64,000 bases of DNA from Mucilaginibacter ginsenosidivorax (GCF_007971525.1 NZ_CP042437.1:4526001-4590000), one strand, 5' to 3'. Counted from the first letter of the stretch, positions 18,386 through 28,062 are shown. Program-made: numbers and translations. Notes: generated by a model not told the origin, from the letters alone.

Positions 18386-19335
18386 AGGTTCTGTTTAAGA
18401 TTAAACTTGTCTAAAATGTTAACTATCCTGTTGTATACCCGGTGAAGCAATATCTTCTTATCCCAATCATAAACAGGGCCGTGGGCATCCTGGCTGCAAA
18501 TGAGCTGGTGGTCTTTTTCCCGTGCTGCATTCAGCCGTGGGCTTGATGTTTTGGCATCTTCGTGCACATTGGCTACAGAGAGTGGTTGTTTAATTAACTT
18601 TCGCGAATTGCCTTTTACGATGCGAAGCCAAAGCTCATAATCTAAAGAACATTCCAAAGCCTCGTTAACAGGTTGATGGATATGGGCAGCCCAGAAGCAT
18701 GACGGCTGCGGCAGCACCGGGATGCGGATAAAATAATCTAATAATGGAATAACCTTAAAAAGTTCAAACCGCACTGTTTTAACATGAAAGTTATAAGCAT
18801 AGCCATATATAAAATCGACCTTTGTAGAAATAAACCTGCGGGTTACTAAATAAAACACATCTTTCAGGTAATAATCATCGCTATTTACCCAGGCCATATA
18901 ATAGCCCGATGCCAGGCTAAAGCCTAAGTTAATAGCATGGCTTTGGCCATTATCTTTTTCGCTTTGCCGGTAACTGATCCAAGGCGAGTATTTTTCAATG
19001 ATATCTTTAGAGTTGTCGGTGCTGCCGCCATCTATTACTATATACTCCAGGTTAGGGTAGTTTTGTAACAGTACCGACCGGATGGTTTGCTCTAAAAATT
19101 GCCCCTGGTTATAGGAGGGGGTAACAATAGTTAACTTAGGCCATGTTGTGTTAGCATCGTAAGCGGCAGCACTGCTTTCTTCTGTCCAGGGCCAGCCTGT
19201 TTTACCTTCCGGCGGAGCAGGCAATAGTTTTAATAAGCCATCTTGTGCAGGTGGCACTATAGGCAAAGGATAGGTCACTCCTTTTTTTTGGAATGACGAC
19301 CGGTATGCAGCAAGATCAGGAAGCGGGAGGTTCAA
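18382..19335 (-). CDS. GT2 glycosyltransferase (WcaA-like)
   Basis: The 317-residue protein has a 65-residue leader and then a GT2 domain: LTIVTPSYNQGQFLEQTI, LEYIVIDGGSTDNSKDII and MAWVNSDDYYL as metal site (near residue 150). This form with IDGGSTD and WVNSDD is typical of colanic-acid-type WcaA-like transferases. PQPSCFWAAH near residue 215 is a further family hallmark. It overlaps both neighbours by 4 bp (ATGA-type junctions). Confidence 0.92.
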   Translation of the reverse strand: MNLPLPDLAAYRSSFQKKGVTYPLPIVPPAQDGLLKLLPAPPEGKTGWPWTEESSAAAYDANTTWPKLTIVTPSYNQGQFLEQTIRSVLLQNYPNLEYIVIDGGSTDNSKDIIEKYSPWISYRQSEKDNGQSHAINLGFSLASGYYMAWVNSDDYYLKDVFYLVTRRFISTKVDFIYGYAYNFHVKTVRFELFKVIPLLDYFIRIPVLPQPSCFWAAHIHQPVNEALECSLDYELWLRIVKGNSRKLIKQPLSVANVHEDAKTSSPRLNAAREKDHQLICSQDAHGPVYDWDKKILLHRVYNRIVNILDKFNLKQNL

Positions 19336-20114
19336 TTTGGTGTTTGATGGGTTTTAAATATCAACGGTTTCCAGGTTTCCCATTCATGTTTTTCAAAAGC
19401 GTGGCAGCCAAAAGGTAGTTGGTCATTGAGCTTTTTTAATGACAGTGCCGGCGATTCTTCTATCGAGAACCGCAGGGCCAGCTCATCGGCAGGTAATCTA
19501 AAAAGCGGATAAAATATATTGCCCCAATATTTAAAAAAGCCATCTTCGTTATGGGTGCCCCAGGCTTTAACTTTTCCTTTTAGTATGTTGAGCAACCAAT
19601 AGCAGGTTTTGGTTTTCCGTAAAGAAAACCCCCCGTTGCCAACATTGCTTATTTTACGCTTTGTTTTAAAAACACGGTTAATAAAGGTTATGAATTTTGA
19701 ATATCCCTTTAAAAATTGAATGCCGGCGGCCTGGTTTTCATGCGGTATGTGCGGCGCGCCAATGAAATCGTAATTTTGATTGCACCAGTATGTTAGCTCA
19801 TCTTTAAAAACATAGGCATCTAACTGGTAAATAAGAATGAATTTATAGTCAAAAAATCGTTTATAAAAATCGGGCGATAGCATCAATTGATTATACCCGG
19901 CAACACTATCAAAGTATAACTCATCAAAAGTAATCATTTTAAAAGGGATATTATCGCAAACATCCCTGTAAACGGCAGCATCTAAATTGGGGGGCCCCAG
20001 AAAGATGATTGGATAGTTTTTTAAAACAGATAGGCATTGTTTCAATGACATCAGCTCATTATTATCCGGTTTTTTTTTATAAATAGGAATAACTACTGCT
20101 ACAAGGCTACTCAT
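19332..20114 (-). CDS. DUF5672 protein, probable glycosyltransferase
   Basis: The 260-residue protein fits the DUF5672 family, often found among glycosyltransferases. It starts with VAVVIPIYKKKPDNNELMS and has YKFILIYQLDAYVFKDEL near residue 95, where LDAYVF looks like a D-x-[DA] site in a GT-A-like fold. YDFIGAPHI and VGNGGFSLRKTK follow in the usual order. I infer sugar transfer from family and context; no enzyme activity is assured. It shares 4 bp with the downstream gene and one base with the upstream one. Confidence 0.8.
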   Translation of the reverse strand: MSSLVAVVIPIYKKKPDNNELMSLKQCLSVLKNYPIIFLGPPNLDAAVYRDVCDNIPFKMITFDELYFDSVAGYNQLMLSPDFYKRFFDYKFILIYQLDAYVFKDELTYWCNQNYDFIGAPHIPHENQAAGIQFLKGYSKFITFINRVFKTKRKISNVGNGGFSLRKTKTCYWLLNILKGKVKAWGTHNEDGFFKYWGNIFYPLFRLPADELALRFSIEESPALSLKKLNDQLPFGCHAFEKHEWETWKPLIFKTHQTPN

Positions 20115-20956
20115 TATGACGTTAAGGTATCAACAGGTTGGCTTCGGTAACAAAAGATATTGATCAGCATATCCATACCTAAAAATATTTCTCTGCTAAT
20201 AAACGGATACAATTTGTGCGAGCCCTCTTTAATGTAATAACGCATACCGGCTGCAGTTATATAACTCAACAGCAATTCAAGATCCTGTGGTTTATCAATA
20301 AAAGAGTGATATTCTAAAAACAGGTAATCAACTTTTTTTAGCTCGTCGGCTATATCTGGTATTACGTTAATTTCTTCTCCCTCTATATCAATTTTTAAAA
20401 ACGTTATGCTTTCATACGTGCCCAGGAATGATTTTAAGCGCGTTGCCTTTACCTGTGCTGTTTTCCTGTCATCGGCCTCATGAACAAGCATACCCGAATG
20501 CCCACCCTCCAGCCAAAATGTTAACATGGCATCCTGATTGGATAAGGCCTCATTGTGGCAAATAATTGAGCCGTTGCCAAATGTGGCGGCATTTTGCTTT
20601 AAAACGTTGAATATGTCGGGGTCGGGCTCAAAAGCAACAATTTTTGCAGTAGGATAATTTATAGCAAAATAAATTGTTGCAAGGCCAATGTTGGCGCCAC
20701 AATCAATTATTGTAATTTCTTTTTGGGGTGGCTCAAATTTGTAAATGCCATGTACAAATATTTCATCGTAGGAACCTAAAAATGTGACTGCATCAACAAT
20801 TTTTATTGTTTTACCGTGAAACGCTACATCTACCGGTTGAAACCGGCCCTGTTTTTCAAGCAGGCGCTGATCTTTAACCGAAAGCGCATTATTATCTACC
20901 TTAAAAAGCTCAGTAACTTTCTTCTTAACCTTTTTAAGTTGTTCTTTAATTTCCAT
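20114..20956 (-). CDS. FkbM family methyltransferase
   Basis: A second FkbM-type SAM-dependent methyltransferase. The SAM loop is ITIIDCGANIGLATIYFA and the following acidic position is KIVAFEPDPDIF; the family signature ITFLKIDIEGEEINVI lies near residue 195. I place the start at ATG 20956 (MEIKEQLKKVKKK, 280 residues). A start 33 bases earlier would deepen the overlap with the upstream gene and adds an unconserved-looking peptide. Even so it overlaps the upstream gene by 61 bp. It probably O-methylates a sugar. Confidence 0.85.
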   Translation of the reverse strand: MEIKEQLKKVKKKVTELFKVDNNALSVKDQRLLEKQGRFQPVDVAFHGKTIKIVDAVTFLGSYDEIFVHGIYKFEPPQKEITIIDCGANIGLATIYFAINYPTAKIVAFEPDPDIFNVLKQNAATFGNGSIICHNEALSNQDAMLTFWLEGGHSGMLVHEADDRKTAQVKATRLKSFLGTYESITFLKIDIEGEEINVIPDIADELKKVDYLFLEYHSFIDKPQDLELLLSYITAAGMRYYIKEGSHKLYPFISREIFLGMDMLINIFCYRSQPVDTLTS

Positions 20957-21849
20957 GAAAGTTTTTGTTTTTCCAATTCTGCGCGCCAATCAAAACCAAG
21001 ATAGTGTTTATAGTAAAGTGTGTCGTTTTCAATGTTTATATCCCTGTTGGCCGGATGGTTGATGTGCAATATAGCATCCAGTTTTAATTTGGCGTAATTT
21101 GAATTGGGGTTGGTTGTGTGGGTAGCATTTGCATTAAACCCTATATTTTTAGTCAAATTTGCTGTCGGGTTTATAATAATGCCATTTTGCTTATAAACGG
21201 TAAATATCCATTGGTAATCCCATATGTCGTTCCCTTTATATTGCATATTCGTAAAAATATTTTTCCAAAAGGGGTAATTATCGCCGTAATAAGCTTTCAG
21301 TTGCGTATCGGTATTTGATGATGGCCAATCTTTCATGTCATAATCATAAAACTTCCAGGCCCGCCTCCATGTTGCCCAGCCCCAGCCGTGTAACTGTTTG
21401 CTAAAATAATAGCTGTTTTCGGTGTCTTTAGGTTTTATATCAGCAAAAAAGTAGCTGCCGCTTATGTGCATTATTTGCTCGTCGTTTTTATAATAATTAA
21501 GCAGTTCTTCGCAATAGGTAAAAAACGACGGATCGGTATCTATATCATCTTCAAGGATTATCCCCTGTTCAACGTGTTCAAAAAACCAGGTGATAGCGCC
21601 GGCGGGCGCTACTCCGCAACCTAAATTTTCGTCCCTGAACAAGGTTTTAACTTCGCAATCCCAATCAATATTTAATGCTATGTTTCTTGTGGCCTGGCAC
21701 AGTTGGGCATCGTTTGGATGATTTGCCCTGGGGCCATCGGCGGCTATAAACAAAAACTTAGGTTTTTGCCCGCGTATTTTTGCAAAAACCTGCTCTGTTG
21801 TATCAGGCCGGTTAAAAATCATAAATAAAATGGGCGTATTAAACATCAA
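20896..21849 (-). CDS. Nucleotide-diphospho-sugar transferase-like protein (HlpA-like)
   Basis: This 317-residue protein begins with TPILFMIFNRPDTTEQVF, followed by KFLFIAADGPRANHPND and GIILEDDIDTDPSFFTYC (metal-site-like EDD near residue 98). HGWGWATWRRAWKFYD lies near residue 145. This series is typical of proteins annotated as sugar-nucleotide transferase or 'hemolytic protein HlpA-like' in Bacteroidota. A GT-A glycosyltransferase role is inferred. It overlaps the upstream gene by 11 bp and the downstream one by 61 bp. Confidence 0.75.
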   Translation of the reverse strand: MMFNTPILFMIFNRPDTTEQVFAKIRGQKPKFLFIAADGPRANHPNDAQLCQATRNIALNIDWDCEVKTLFRDENLGCGVAPAGAITWFFEHVEQGIILEDDIDTDPSFFTYCEELLNYYKNDEQIMHISGSYFFADIKPKDTENSYYFSKQLHGWGWATWRRAWKFYDYDMKDWPSSNTDTQLKAYYGDNYPFWKNIFTNMQYKGNDIWDYQWIFTVYKQNGIIINPTANLTKNIGFNANATHTTNPNSNYAKLKLDAILHINHPANRDINIENDTLYYKHYLGFDWRAELEKQKLSWKLKNNLKRLRRKLLSFLR

Positions 21850-22711
21850 AACTCCTCCTTTTTTGCAAGTGCATTAATACATCTGCGGCTTTCAATTTAA
21901 TATAGGCCGAAAGGCTATAGATCCTGTCAAATAAGTTGAGCGAGGACTCTTTTGACAACGCCGCCTGCTTTAAATATAACCTCATTGGGGTAAATGGTCC
22001 GGTAAAAATACGGCTGCCGAAATATTTCACAAGCATAGCACCTCTTTCCCGGTGAAATTTATGATCAACGGTCCCCGTACTGTAGCCGCCAACAAAAAAA
22101 TTAGCTATTATTAAGTCGATATAAGAAAACGATGTTCTGGCGTAACATCTTAAGTTAAATTCCTGGTCGGCACTGGCAATATAACTTAAATCGTAATGGC
22201 CAAATAGCCGGAATATGCTTTTATGATAAAAAATGGCCTGGTGGCATATATTGGTGCTAATCATTTTTGCCATGTCATATTCTCCGTTAAATACCACATT
22301 GTCCAGGTTCCATTGATTTTGGCCACGCATCAGTACATTGCCATAAACAACTTTATCGCTAATTTCGCCGATTTTATTTGCCACCAATGAAATAACGCTG
22401 TTGTTATACAAGGTATCGTCGCTTCCTAAAAAGTATAACCAATCGCCATTGCACCTGGCTATTCCTTTATTCATGGCGTCATATATTCCGTTGTCTTTTT
22501 CGGATACGAAGTTTATGTAAGGAAACGCTGCCTGATATTGCTTAATAACGCTTAATGTGTCGTCTGTAGATAGTCCGTCCATCAGCCATACTTCTATATC
22601 AGTATAATCCTGGTTAACAATGCTATCCAGGCAGTTGGCTAAAGTGCCGGCTGCATTATACGTAGGGATTATAATAGAGATTTTTGGCTGATTGGCAGAT
22701 TTAAGCGCCAT
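21839..22711 (-). CDS. GT2 glycosyltransferase (WcaA-like)
   Basis: A 290-residue GT2 enzyme with ISIIIPTYNAAGTLANCL, IEVWLMDGLSTDDT and the metal site LYFLGSDDTLYN (near residue 95). YDAMNKGIARCNGDWLYF is the usual segment before the metal site in this subfamily, shared with the GT2 at 35820-36578. ICHQAIFYHKSIF near residue 155 is a conserved acceptor-side motif. It overlaps both neighbours by 11 bp. Confidence 0.92.
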   Translation of the reverse strand: MALKSANQPKISIIIPTYNAAGTLANCLDSIVNQDYTDIEVWLMDGLSTDDTLSVIKQYQAAFPYINFVSEKDNGIYDAMNKGIARCNGDWLYFLGSDDTLYNNSVISLVANKIGEISDKVVYGNVLMRGQNQWNLDNVVFNGEYDMAKMISTNICHQAIFYHKSIFRLFGHYDLSYIASADQEFNLRCYARTSFSYIDLIIANFFVGGYSTGTVDHKFHRERGAMLVKYFGSRIFTGPFTPMRLYLKQAALSKESSLNLFDRIYSLSAYIKLKAADVLMHLQKRRSFDV

Positions 22712-23576
22712 TGAACATGGTTTTAATATAAAAACTGATCAATCTTAACTTATTAAAGGGCTTTAGCCTCAGGAAAGATTTTTTTGCCAAAGGCAGCAAT
22801 ACACCTTTTTGTTTATAAGGATAGTAGGCCTCAAATATCCTGTTATCCAGGCTGGCCGCGGTGTTATTCAGTAAATAAAACGCCCGGTGATCTTCCATCA
22901 GCTTAACCATATCAAGCCGGTTGAAATTCATATTCATGCCCGTTGCCGACTTATTCCAGGTGTAAACGGGCTTGTTTAAGTAAAAGCCTTTACTACCGCT
23001 TGCCATCACCCTTATCCAAAAATCAACATCCTGTACCGAGTACGAGTACTTGAGGTTATAGCCGCCCACTTTTTCCCAGGTGGCTTTTTTGCATGGGCTT
23101 GTGCCCAGCAGTTTCCAATCGGTCCCCAATTTTTTAATGTCAATGGTTCCGGCTGTTGTTACGGTACTGCAATCCACAACCTGTGTTTGGCCGGTTTGTA
23201 AATCGTTAAGGTAATAATTGCCTGCTATAAAATCGAATTCCGGGTTTTGGTTAAATGCTGCATAAATATCATCAATGGCGTGTTCGGGGAACACATCATC
23301 GGCATCAAGTGGCAATATGTAGGGGGTAGTTGCGTTTGCGAAACCGAGGTTACGCGAGTTGGATAAGCCCAGGTTTTGCCCGCTTTGAATTACTTTATAA
23401 GCAGTAAACCTGGCCAATAAATCTAAAAGCCTTAGGGTAACCGGGTTGGTTGAGCAATCGTCAATAACAATTACCTCGGTTTGTTTATAAATATCATTGT
23501 GGTATAACGATCGTAAAGCATCAATTAGGCACAGCTCTTCATTAAATACGCAAATTATAACTGATAACTTATACAT
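22701..23576 (-). CDS. GT2 glycosyltransferase
   Basis: A 291-residue GT2 enzyme: LSVIICVFNEELCLIDAL, TEVIVIDDCSTNPVTL and the metal site ILPLDADDVFPEHA near residue 90. The catalytic region YSYSVQDVDFWIRVM follows near residue 180. The NLGLSNSRNLGFANA segment is standard for the family. It lies 40 bp downstream of the next GT2 gene and overlaps the following one by 11 bp. Confidence 0.9.
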   Translation of the reverse strand: MYKLSVIICVFNEELCLIDALRSLYHNDIYKQTEVIVIDDCSTNPVTLRLLDLLARFTAYKVIQSGQNLGLSNSRNLGFANATTPYILPLDADDVFPEHAIDDIYAAFNQNPEFDFIAGNYYLNDLQTGQTQVVDCSTVTTAGTIDIKKLGTDWKLLGTSPCKKATWEKVGGYNLKYSYSVQDVDFWIRVMASGSKGFYLNKPVYTWNKSATGMNMNFNRLDMVKLMEDHRAFYLLNNTAASLDNRIFEAYYPYKQKGVLLPLAKKSFLRLKPFNKLRLISFYIKTMFNGA

Positions 23577-23616
23577 GATTTAATGAATGGGATTATAATA
23601 GGCCTGGGTGTAAAAA

Positions 23617-24534
23617 CTACCCAAAAACAGAGACAAGCTTAAATGCAAGCTTTTGCTGTATATACGCCGGCCCTGCAAAAAGTTTTTTAATAATGAAGGC
23701 TATTAAAGCCTTGCCCTTGTTGTTAAGATGGGTTATAATAATTTCAAGACATTCAGCATGGAATTCTGGCCTGAATATGTACCATTTTAGTTTGCCCATG
23801 AGTATCTGCCCTACTTTATCATCCTGGCATGTTTTAAGCAAATTGCCGTAAACATGAAAGATGGGTGCCGCAGTATTTTGATTTTGAAAGGTTGATTGAT
23901 TGGTATGTATCCTGTAGTAAAAAAGCCTGTCGGCCGTTGATTTAAACACTTTATTGCTGATAAGGAGTTTTAGCCACAGATGGTAATCTTCTACGTTTTG
24001 GATATTTTCATCTTCTGTAAATCCGCCTGCCTGCAATAACGCTTCTTTTTTTATCAATACCGAAAGGATAGGGATGCGGTTTTGCTGAACAAAATCGATA
24101 AAATTATTACTATTCCAAATTGGCTTTACATCAACATCATAGTCTTCAACCTGGTTGCCGGTAAGGCTATAACCTTGCGCAAAATGCAAATCGGTGTTTG
24201 TATCTGCCGATAAAAGTTTTGTTTGGATAGTCAGCTTATCGCTTGTCCATTTATCATCGGCATCTAAAAAGGCTATGTATTTGCCCCCGCTGTTTTGTAT
24301 GCCCAGGTTACGGGCTTTTCCCTGCCTTCCGTTTTGTTGAAACAGGTATTTAACCCTTTGATCGGTAAGCTCAAACCGCTTTATTATAGCGGCTGTATCA
24401 TCTGTCGAGCCATCATCGACAACAAGCAACTCCCAGTAAGGATATGATTGATTGATAACGCTTTCAATACTTTCGGCAATATAATTGGCCGCATTGTAAG
24501 CAGGCATTATTACAGAAACTAAATTTTTATCCAA
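23617..24534 (-). CDS. GT2 glycosyltransferase
   Basis: A 305-residue GT2 enzyme with VSVIMPAYNAANYIAESI, WELLVVDDGSTDDTA and the metal site IAFLDADDKWT near residue 90. ENIQNVEDYHLWLKLL near residue 175 carries the catalytic-base region. The C-terminal 80 residues are helical and basic. It overlaps the fucosyltransferase gene by 16 bp, which suggests the two enzymes are made together. Confidence 0.92.
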   Translation of the reverse strand: MDKNLVSVIMPAYNAANYIAESIESVINQSYPYWELLVVDDGSTDDTAAIIKRFELTDQRVKYLFQQNGRQGKARNLGIQNSGGKYIAFLDADDKWTSDKLTIQTKLLSADTNTDLHFAQGYSLTGNQVEDYDVDVKPIWNSNNFIDFVQQNRIPILSVLIKKEALLQAGGFTEDENIQNVEDYHLWLKLLISNKVFKSTADRLFYYRIHTNQSTFQNQNTAAPIFHVYGNLLKTCQDDKVGQILMGKLKWYIFRPEFHAECLEIIITHLNNKGKALIAFIIKKLFAGPAYIQQKLAFKLVSVFG

Positions 24535-25382
24535 TTTGACGGAACAATGTCTGCTTTAGCGGATACAAACCAGTTATAGGGCGCAATAACTACCTTACCG
24601 GGGTTGGTATTTAACCAGGCCCCCCACCAGCTATAACTACTGTTGGCTATGATGTTGTGGTGGCACAGGCTCATCAAATACATATCTTCCCAGGTGTTGG
24701 CCGCGGTTTCTGAAACAATAGTGACGTTATCGCCCAGGAAACCAAAGTTTAATCTGCACCATTCCGGGTCATCCGAAAAAACAAAATAATGAGGGTTGCT
24801 CACCTGCATTTCTAATTTATCTTTTGCCTTTTGGTAGTAAGATAAGGGCAATATGCCATGAAATGCTTCTACTTCGGGCCTTAAATAATCTCCGCGGCGT
24901 ACATGCAGGGCTACCGGGTTTTGTGCTTCGAGTATCGCTCTCTTTTTTTTGCCGGCCCCGTTTAGGGAAGGGAACTTAAAATCGAGTAAAAGTTGTTCTC
25001 TTATTGATTTAAAATAATTTTCATTCTGAAAATAACCATCTAAATATATTGTAGCAGAGGTTATTTCCTGAAGATTAATAAACTCATTATTTTCTGTTTG
25101 GCAAATGAATACTGCCCGCGGCATCAGGATGCGTTTAATATACCTGTAAATAGCTTTCCTGCTTTCAATTAAAGGCTTCATAAACCTGTTTGCCGTTTTA
25201 AACCTGATATTGTTAAAAATAGCCAGTTCAAAATGCCTTGCCGTAAGGGTGCTGGTGCTTGTGGTATTGGCGCTCAAAAAATTCAGATCAAAGTATACAG
25301 GTTTGTCACCGCTTATGCTCCTGGCCGCGGCATATTGAAACATTTGGTTGCCAAGGCCGCCCTGCAGTTTTATGATGATCAT
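24519..25382 (-). CDS. GT11 alpha-1,2-fucosyltransferase-like protein
   Basis: A GT11 protein of 287 residues. The family N-terminus IIKLQGGLGNQMFQYAAAR is present, the GDP-fucose-binding HVRRGDYLRP lies near residue 168, and IANSSYSWWGAWLN near residue 248 is the third conserved block. GT11 enzymes transfer L-fucose from GDP-fucose to galactose-type acceptors in alpha-1,2 linkage, and some bacterial members act on other sugars. The call implies a GDP-fucose supply; no fucose pathway genes are in this window. It shares one base with the upstream gene. Confidence 0.93.
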   Translation of the reverse strand: MIIIKLQGGLGNQMFQYAAARSISGDKPVYFDLNFLSANTTSTSTLTARHFELAIFNNIRFKTANRFMKPLIESRKAIYRYIKRILMPRAVFICQTENNEFINLQEITSATIYLDGYFQNENYFKSIREQLLLDFKFPSLNGAGKKKRAILEAQNPVALHVRRGDYLRPEVEAFHGILPLSYYQKAKDKLEMQVSNPHYFVFSDDPEWCRLNFGFLGDNVTIVSETAANTWEDMYLMSLCHHNIIANSSYSWWGAWLNTNPGKVVIAPYNWFVSAKADIVPSNWIKI

Positions 25383-26119
25383 TATTGTTTTTTAAACCAA
25401 TAGCAGCCGCAACCATATTTTTGTTCGGCAGCATTTTCCATATCCGCATCATCAATAAATTCACCGGCATCATTTATGAGCGAGAACTTTTTTAGCGTGC
25501 AGCCATCCAGGTAGTTTACGATATCAAATGGATTGTAAATACGATGCGCGTTAAAAAGTATTTTTTTTACGCCAACCGGCACAACAATAAGTAAATCGCC
25601 ATTTACTGCGCATACTCTTTGTAATTCATTTATAGCTTTAATATCTCCATCGGGGTCTAAAGGATCGCCATAACGCCCAAGGCCTATATGTTCAATAGTA
25701 TGCATGCATGACAGGCTTGCAATACTGTTTGATTCAAATGCCAGGTTTGTTAAATCGCCTTCAAGACAACTTAAATTGTCGAGATTTAACTTTGCCGGGC
25801 GAAAATCATAAAATTCGGTTTTTATGAAAGCCGAGATCATACTGCAAAAATGGAGGGTAGATGAAATATCTACATGCAATGCCGGGTTAATATCCCTGAT
25901 GATCCTTGCTGCCCATGCCGGATGATAAACATAGTGAGCATCAAAAGGGGTGACGCCGGTATTATCATCCAGGCAGGGATAAATTTCGCTTTTCGACATC
26001 GGAAACCTTTTCTGAACATCGAGTTTTTCAAAACTATCATAGTCGTTGAAAAATGAATCAAGCCTGTAATCTTTTTGACTTTTTTTATTTTTTATTAAAC
26101 GAAAGATTTTTTTGATCAT
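25382..26119 (-). CDS. DUF268 protein, methyltransferase-like
   Basis: A 245-residue protein resembling DUF268, a SAM-methyltransferase-like family. It contains PAWAARIIRDINPALHVDIS, then LSCLEGDLTNLAFESNSI, then SLSCMHTIEHIGLGRYGDP near residue 145, where D-L and H-T-I-E-H fit a degenerate methyltransferase fold. VPVGVKKILFNAHRIY follows. Function is not established for the family. It sits 39 bp after another methyltransferase-like gene and next to the fucosyltransferase. Confidence 0.75.
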   Translation of the reverse strand: MIKKIFRLIKNKKSQKDYRLDSFFNDYDSFEKLDVQKRFPMSKSEIYPCLDDNTGVTPFDAHYVYHPAWAARIIRDINPALHVDISSTLHFCSMISAFIKTEFYDFRPAKLNLDNLSCLEGDLTNLAFESNSIASLSCMHTIEHIGLGRYGDPLDPDGDIKAINELQRVCAVNGDLLIVVPVGVKKILFNAHRIYNPFDIVNYLDGCTLKKFSLINDAGEFIDDADMENAAEQKYGCGCYWFKKQ

Positions 26120-26158
26120 CAGTCTTATGGTAAAGGTTGTAGCCCACCCCGATTAGGG

Positions 26159-26779
26159 TTATTTTAGAAATACGCTAATGATGTCATCGGCCACCTCTAT
26201 TATTGACGATGACCTGTGCTGTTTTATAAAAGCAGTAAGCTCGGGAATAGTGGGATAATCATCCTGGCCTACGAACAGGCGGGCATCATCTATTAATAAA
26301 ATATGATCAAGGGGCTTTGAACTGAATATGGCGGTTAGCTCTTCATAAATGGGACAATCTTTATCCCCCTTGGCTGTTATGCCTGCCGAATAATGTCCAT
26401 CTAACCAAAAAATAGCAGGCTCATTAATGGTTGGTGCTAATTTTACTAAAACATTGCCACTATCGCCCTGTAAGATGGTGATATGCTTTTGCTGTTCAAA
26501 TTTTTTCACAGCATCGCGATACAAATCTTCGCCCAACTCAATGGAATATATTTTTTTAAAATTATTACTCTGAGCAACCACCATTTCGCCCAGGTATGTC
26601 CCGGTTTCCACAAACAATTCATATTGAGAGGCATCTTTAAGCGCCTTGATAATGCCCTGTTTTACTATGTGCGGTGGCGGAACAGGTTTGCCCGCTGCTT
26701 CCCAGTCTTTTATAACTGTATTGGCCTGTGGGCCATTGTTGTTAAATATTTTCCGGTATATTTTTTTTAATAAATTCAT
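26159..26779 (-). CDS. Class I SAM-dependent methyltransferase-like protein
   Basis: The 206-residue protein has the order of a class I methyltransferase: FVETGTYLGEMVVAQ as the glycine-rich loop (residues about 56-70), KIYSIELGEDLYRDA as the acidic strand 2, ITILQGDSGNVL, then AIFWLDGHYSAGITA and HILLIDDARLF. The substrate is unknown; related genes are common in capsule loci. The leader (first 45 residues) is basic. It follows the ABC exporter ATPase gene by 8 bp. Confidence 0.7.
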   Translation of the reverse strand: MNLLKKIYRKIFNNNGPQANTVIKDWEAAGKPVPPPHIVKQGIIKALKDASQYELFVETGTYLGEMVVAQSNNFKKIYSIELGEDLYRDAVKKFEQQKHITILQGDSGNVLVKLAPTINEPAIFWLDGHYSAGITAKGDKDCPIYEELTAIFSSKPLDHILLIDDARLFVGQDDYPTIPELTAFIKQHRSSSIIEVADDIISVFLK

Positions 26780-26787
26780 CGTATGCG

Positions 26788-28062
26788 TTATTGTAATGAC
26801 GAAATAGCTACCTGCATAGGGTTCAGGATTAATCCAACGTTGTTTGTTCTGATGATGGAACTATCCATAAATGCATCCGTTACCTCAGATATCATAAATG
26901 ATGCAGCATTTTCCAAGTAATGAATTGGTCTTTCATAGTTAGATAACCCTATCGTAACGTTGTAATTACCTGGTGCCAGTATCAAATCTGTTTCTTTAAA
27001 AATGGCCTGGTAGCAGCCCTCTTCCAGATCCATCTTTACGCTCCAGCTGGTCCTGATGTTGACATCGATAAAATTATTGATCCCCATCCCGATAATAAAG
27101 TGTTCTGCTTTTTTATTGATCTTAAAAAATACACGTATTTGCCAAAACTGGCCAACCGGTATCTCCTGGATAACATCGCCATTGGCATTTTCAATTTGTA
27201 TTTGGGAAGCGTAGCCAATTAATTCATCGGCATTATCCGGTAAAGGAATTTCGAACACCGCTTTTTTTATCCTTGAATCCTGCAGGTACCGGTCAATAAC
27301 ATTTTCTGTTTTATCAATGCAAATGAGCTTGCCGTTTTCAAGCAGCATGCCATGTTTGCAAAGCTTTTGAATGGCTGCCATGTTATGGCTTACAAATAAT
27401 ATCGTTCGTCCTTCGCCTTTGCTTACATCGCCCATTTTGCCCAGGCATTTTTTCTGGAACTCGGCATCGCCAACGGCCAATACCTCGTCTACTATTAAAA
27501 TCTCTGATTCGAGGTGAGCAGCTACGGCGAAAGCCAGGCGCACATACATGCCCGATGAGTAGCGTTTTACCGGGGTATCAACATATCGTTCTACGCCCGA
27601 AAAATCAACTATTTCATCAAACTTTCGTTTTATTTCGGCTTTGCGCATTCCCAGGATGGCACCGTTAAGGTAAATGTTTTCGCGGCCGCTCAGTTCGGGA
27701 TGAAACCCGGTACCAACTTCTAACAGGCTGGCTATACGGCCTTTTATTTTTACCGAGCCGGTTGTGGGAGCAGTAACCCGGCTCAGGATTTTCAAAAGGG
27801 TACTTTTGCCTGCGCCGTTCCGGCCTATAATGCCGAGGGCGTCGCCTTGCTCAATATCAAAATGGATATCTTTTAAACTCCACACAATGTCGCTGTCTCC
27901 TTTTTTCGAGCGATCATTAACCTCGCCTATTTTTAAAAAGGGATCTTCTTTGCCGCGGATTCTGGCCCAGTAACGTTCAAGGTCGCGGGATAAGGTCCCG
28001 GTGCCTATTTCGCCTAACTGGTAAGCTTTTGAAAGGTTATCTATTTTAATTACCGGCGGCAT
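26788..28062 (-). CDS. wzt: ABC exporter ATPase with Wzt-type carbohydrate-binding C-terminus
   Basis: The nucleotide-binding subunit of a polysaccharide ABC exporter (424 residues). The ATPase domain has Walker A GIIGRNGAGKSTLLK near residue 87, signature YSSGMYVRLAFAVAAH and Walker B LIVDEVLAVGD. From about residue 270 a second beta-rich domain follows (VFEIPLPDNADELIGYA onward), matching Wzt_C, which in O-antigen systems recognises a modified chain end. The permease gene is 2 bp upstream. Together they should move a lipid-linked glycan across the inner membrane. Confidence 0.93.
   Translation of the reverse strand: MPPVIKIDNLSKAYQLGEIGTGTLSRDLERYWARIRGKEDPFLKIGEVNDRSKKGDSDIVWSLKDIHFDIEQGDALGIIGRNGAGKSTLLKILSRVTAPTTGSVKIKGRIASLLEVGTGFHPELSGRENIYLNGAILGMRKAEIKRKFDEIVDFSGVERYVDTPVKRYSSGMYVRLAFAVAAHLESEILIVDEVLAVGDAEFQKKCLGKMGDVSKGEGRTILFVSHNMAAIQKLCKHGMLLENGKLICIDKTENVIDRYLQDSRIKKAVFEIPLPDNADELIGYASQIQIENANGDVIQEIPVGQFWQIRVFFKINKKAEHFIIGMGINNFIDVNIRTSWSVKMDLEEGCYQAIFKETDLILAPGNYNVTIGLSNYERPIHYLENAASFMISEVTDAFMDSSIIRTNNVGLILNPMQVAISSLQ

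Noticed and set aside
20957..20989. Longer start for the second FkbM gene
   Set aside because: It deepens the overlap with the upstream gene to 94 bp and adds a peptide with no support; ATG 20956 is preferred.
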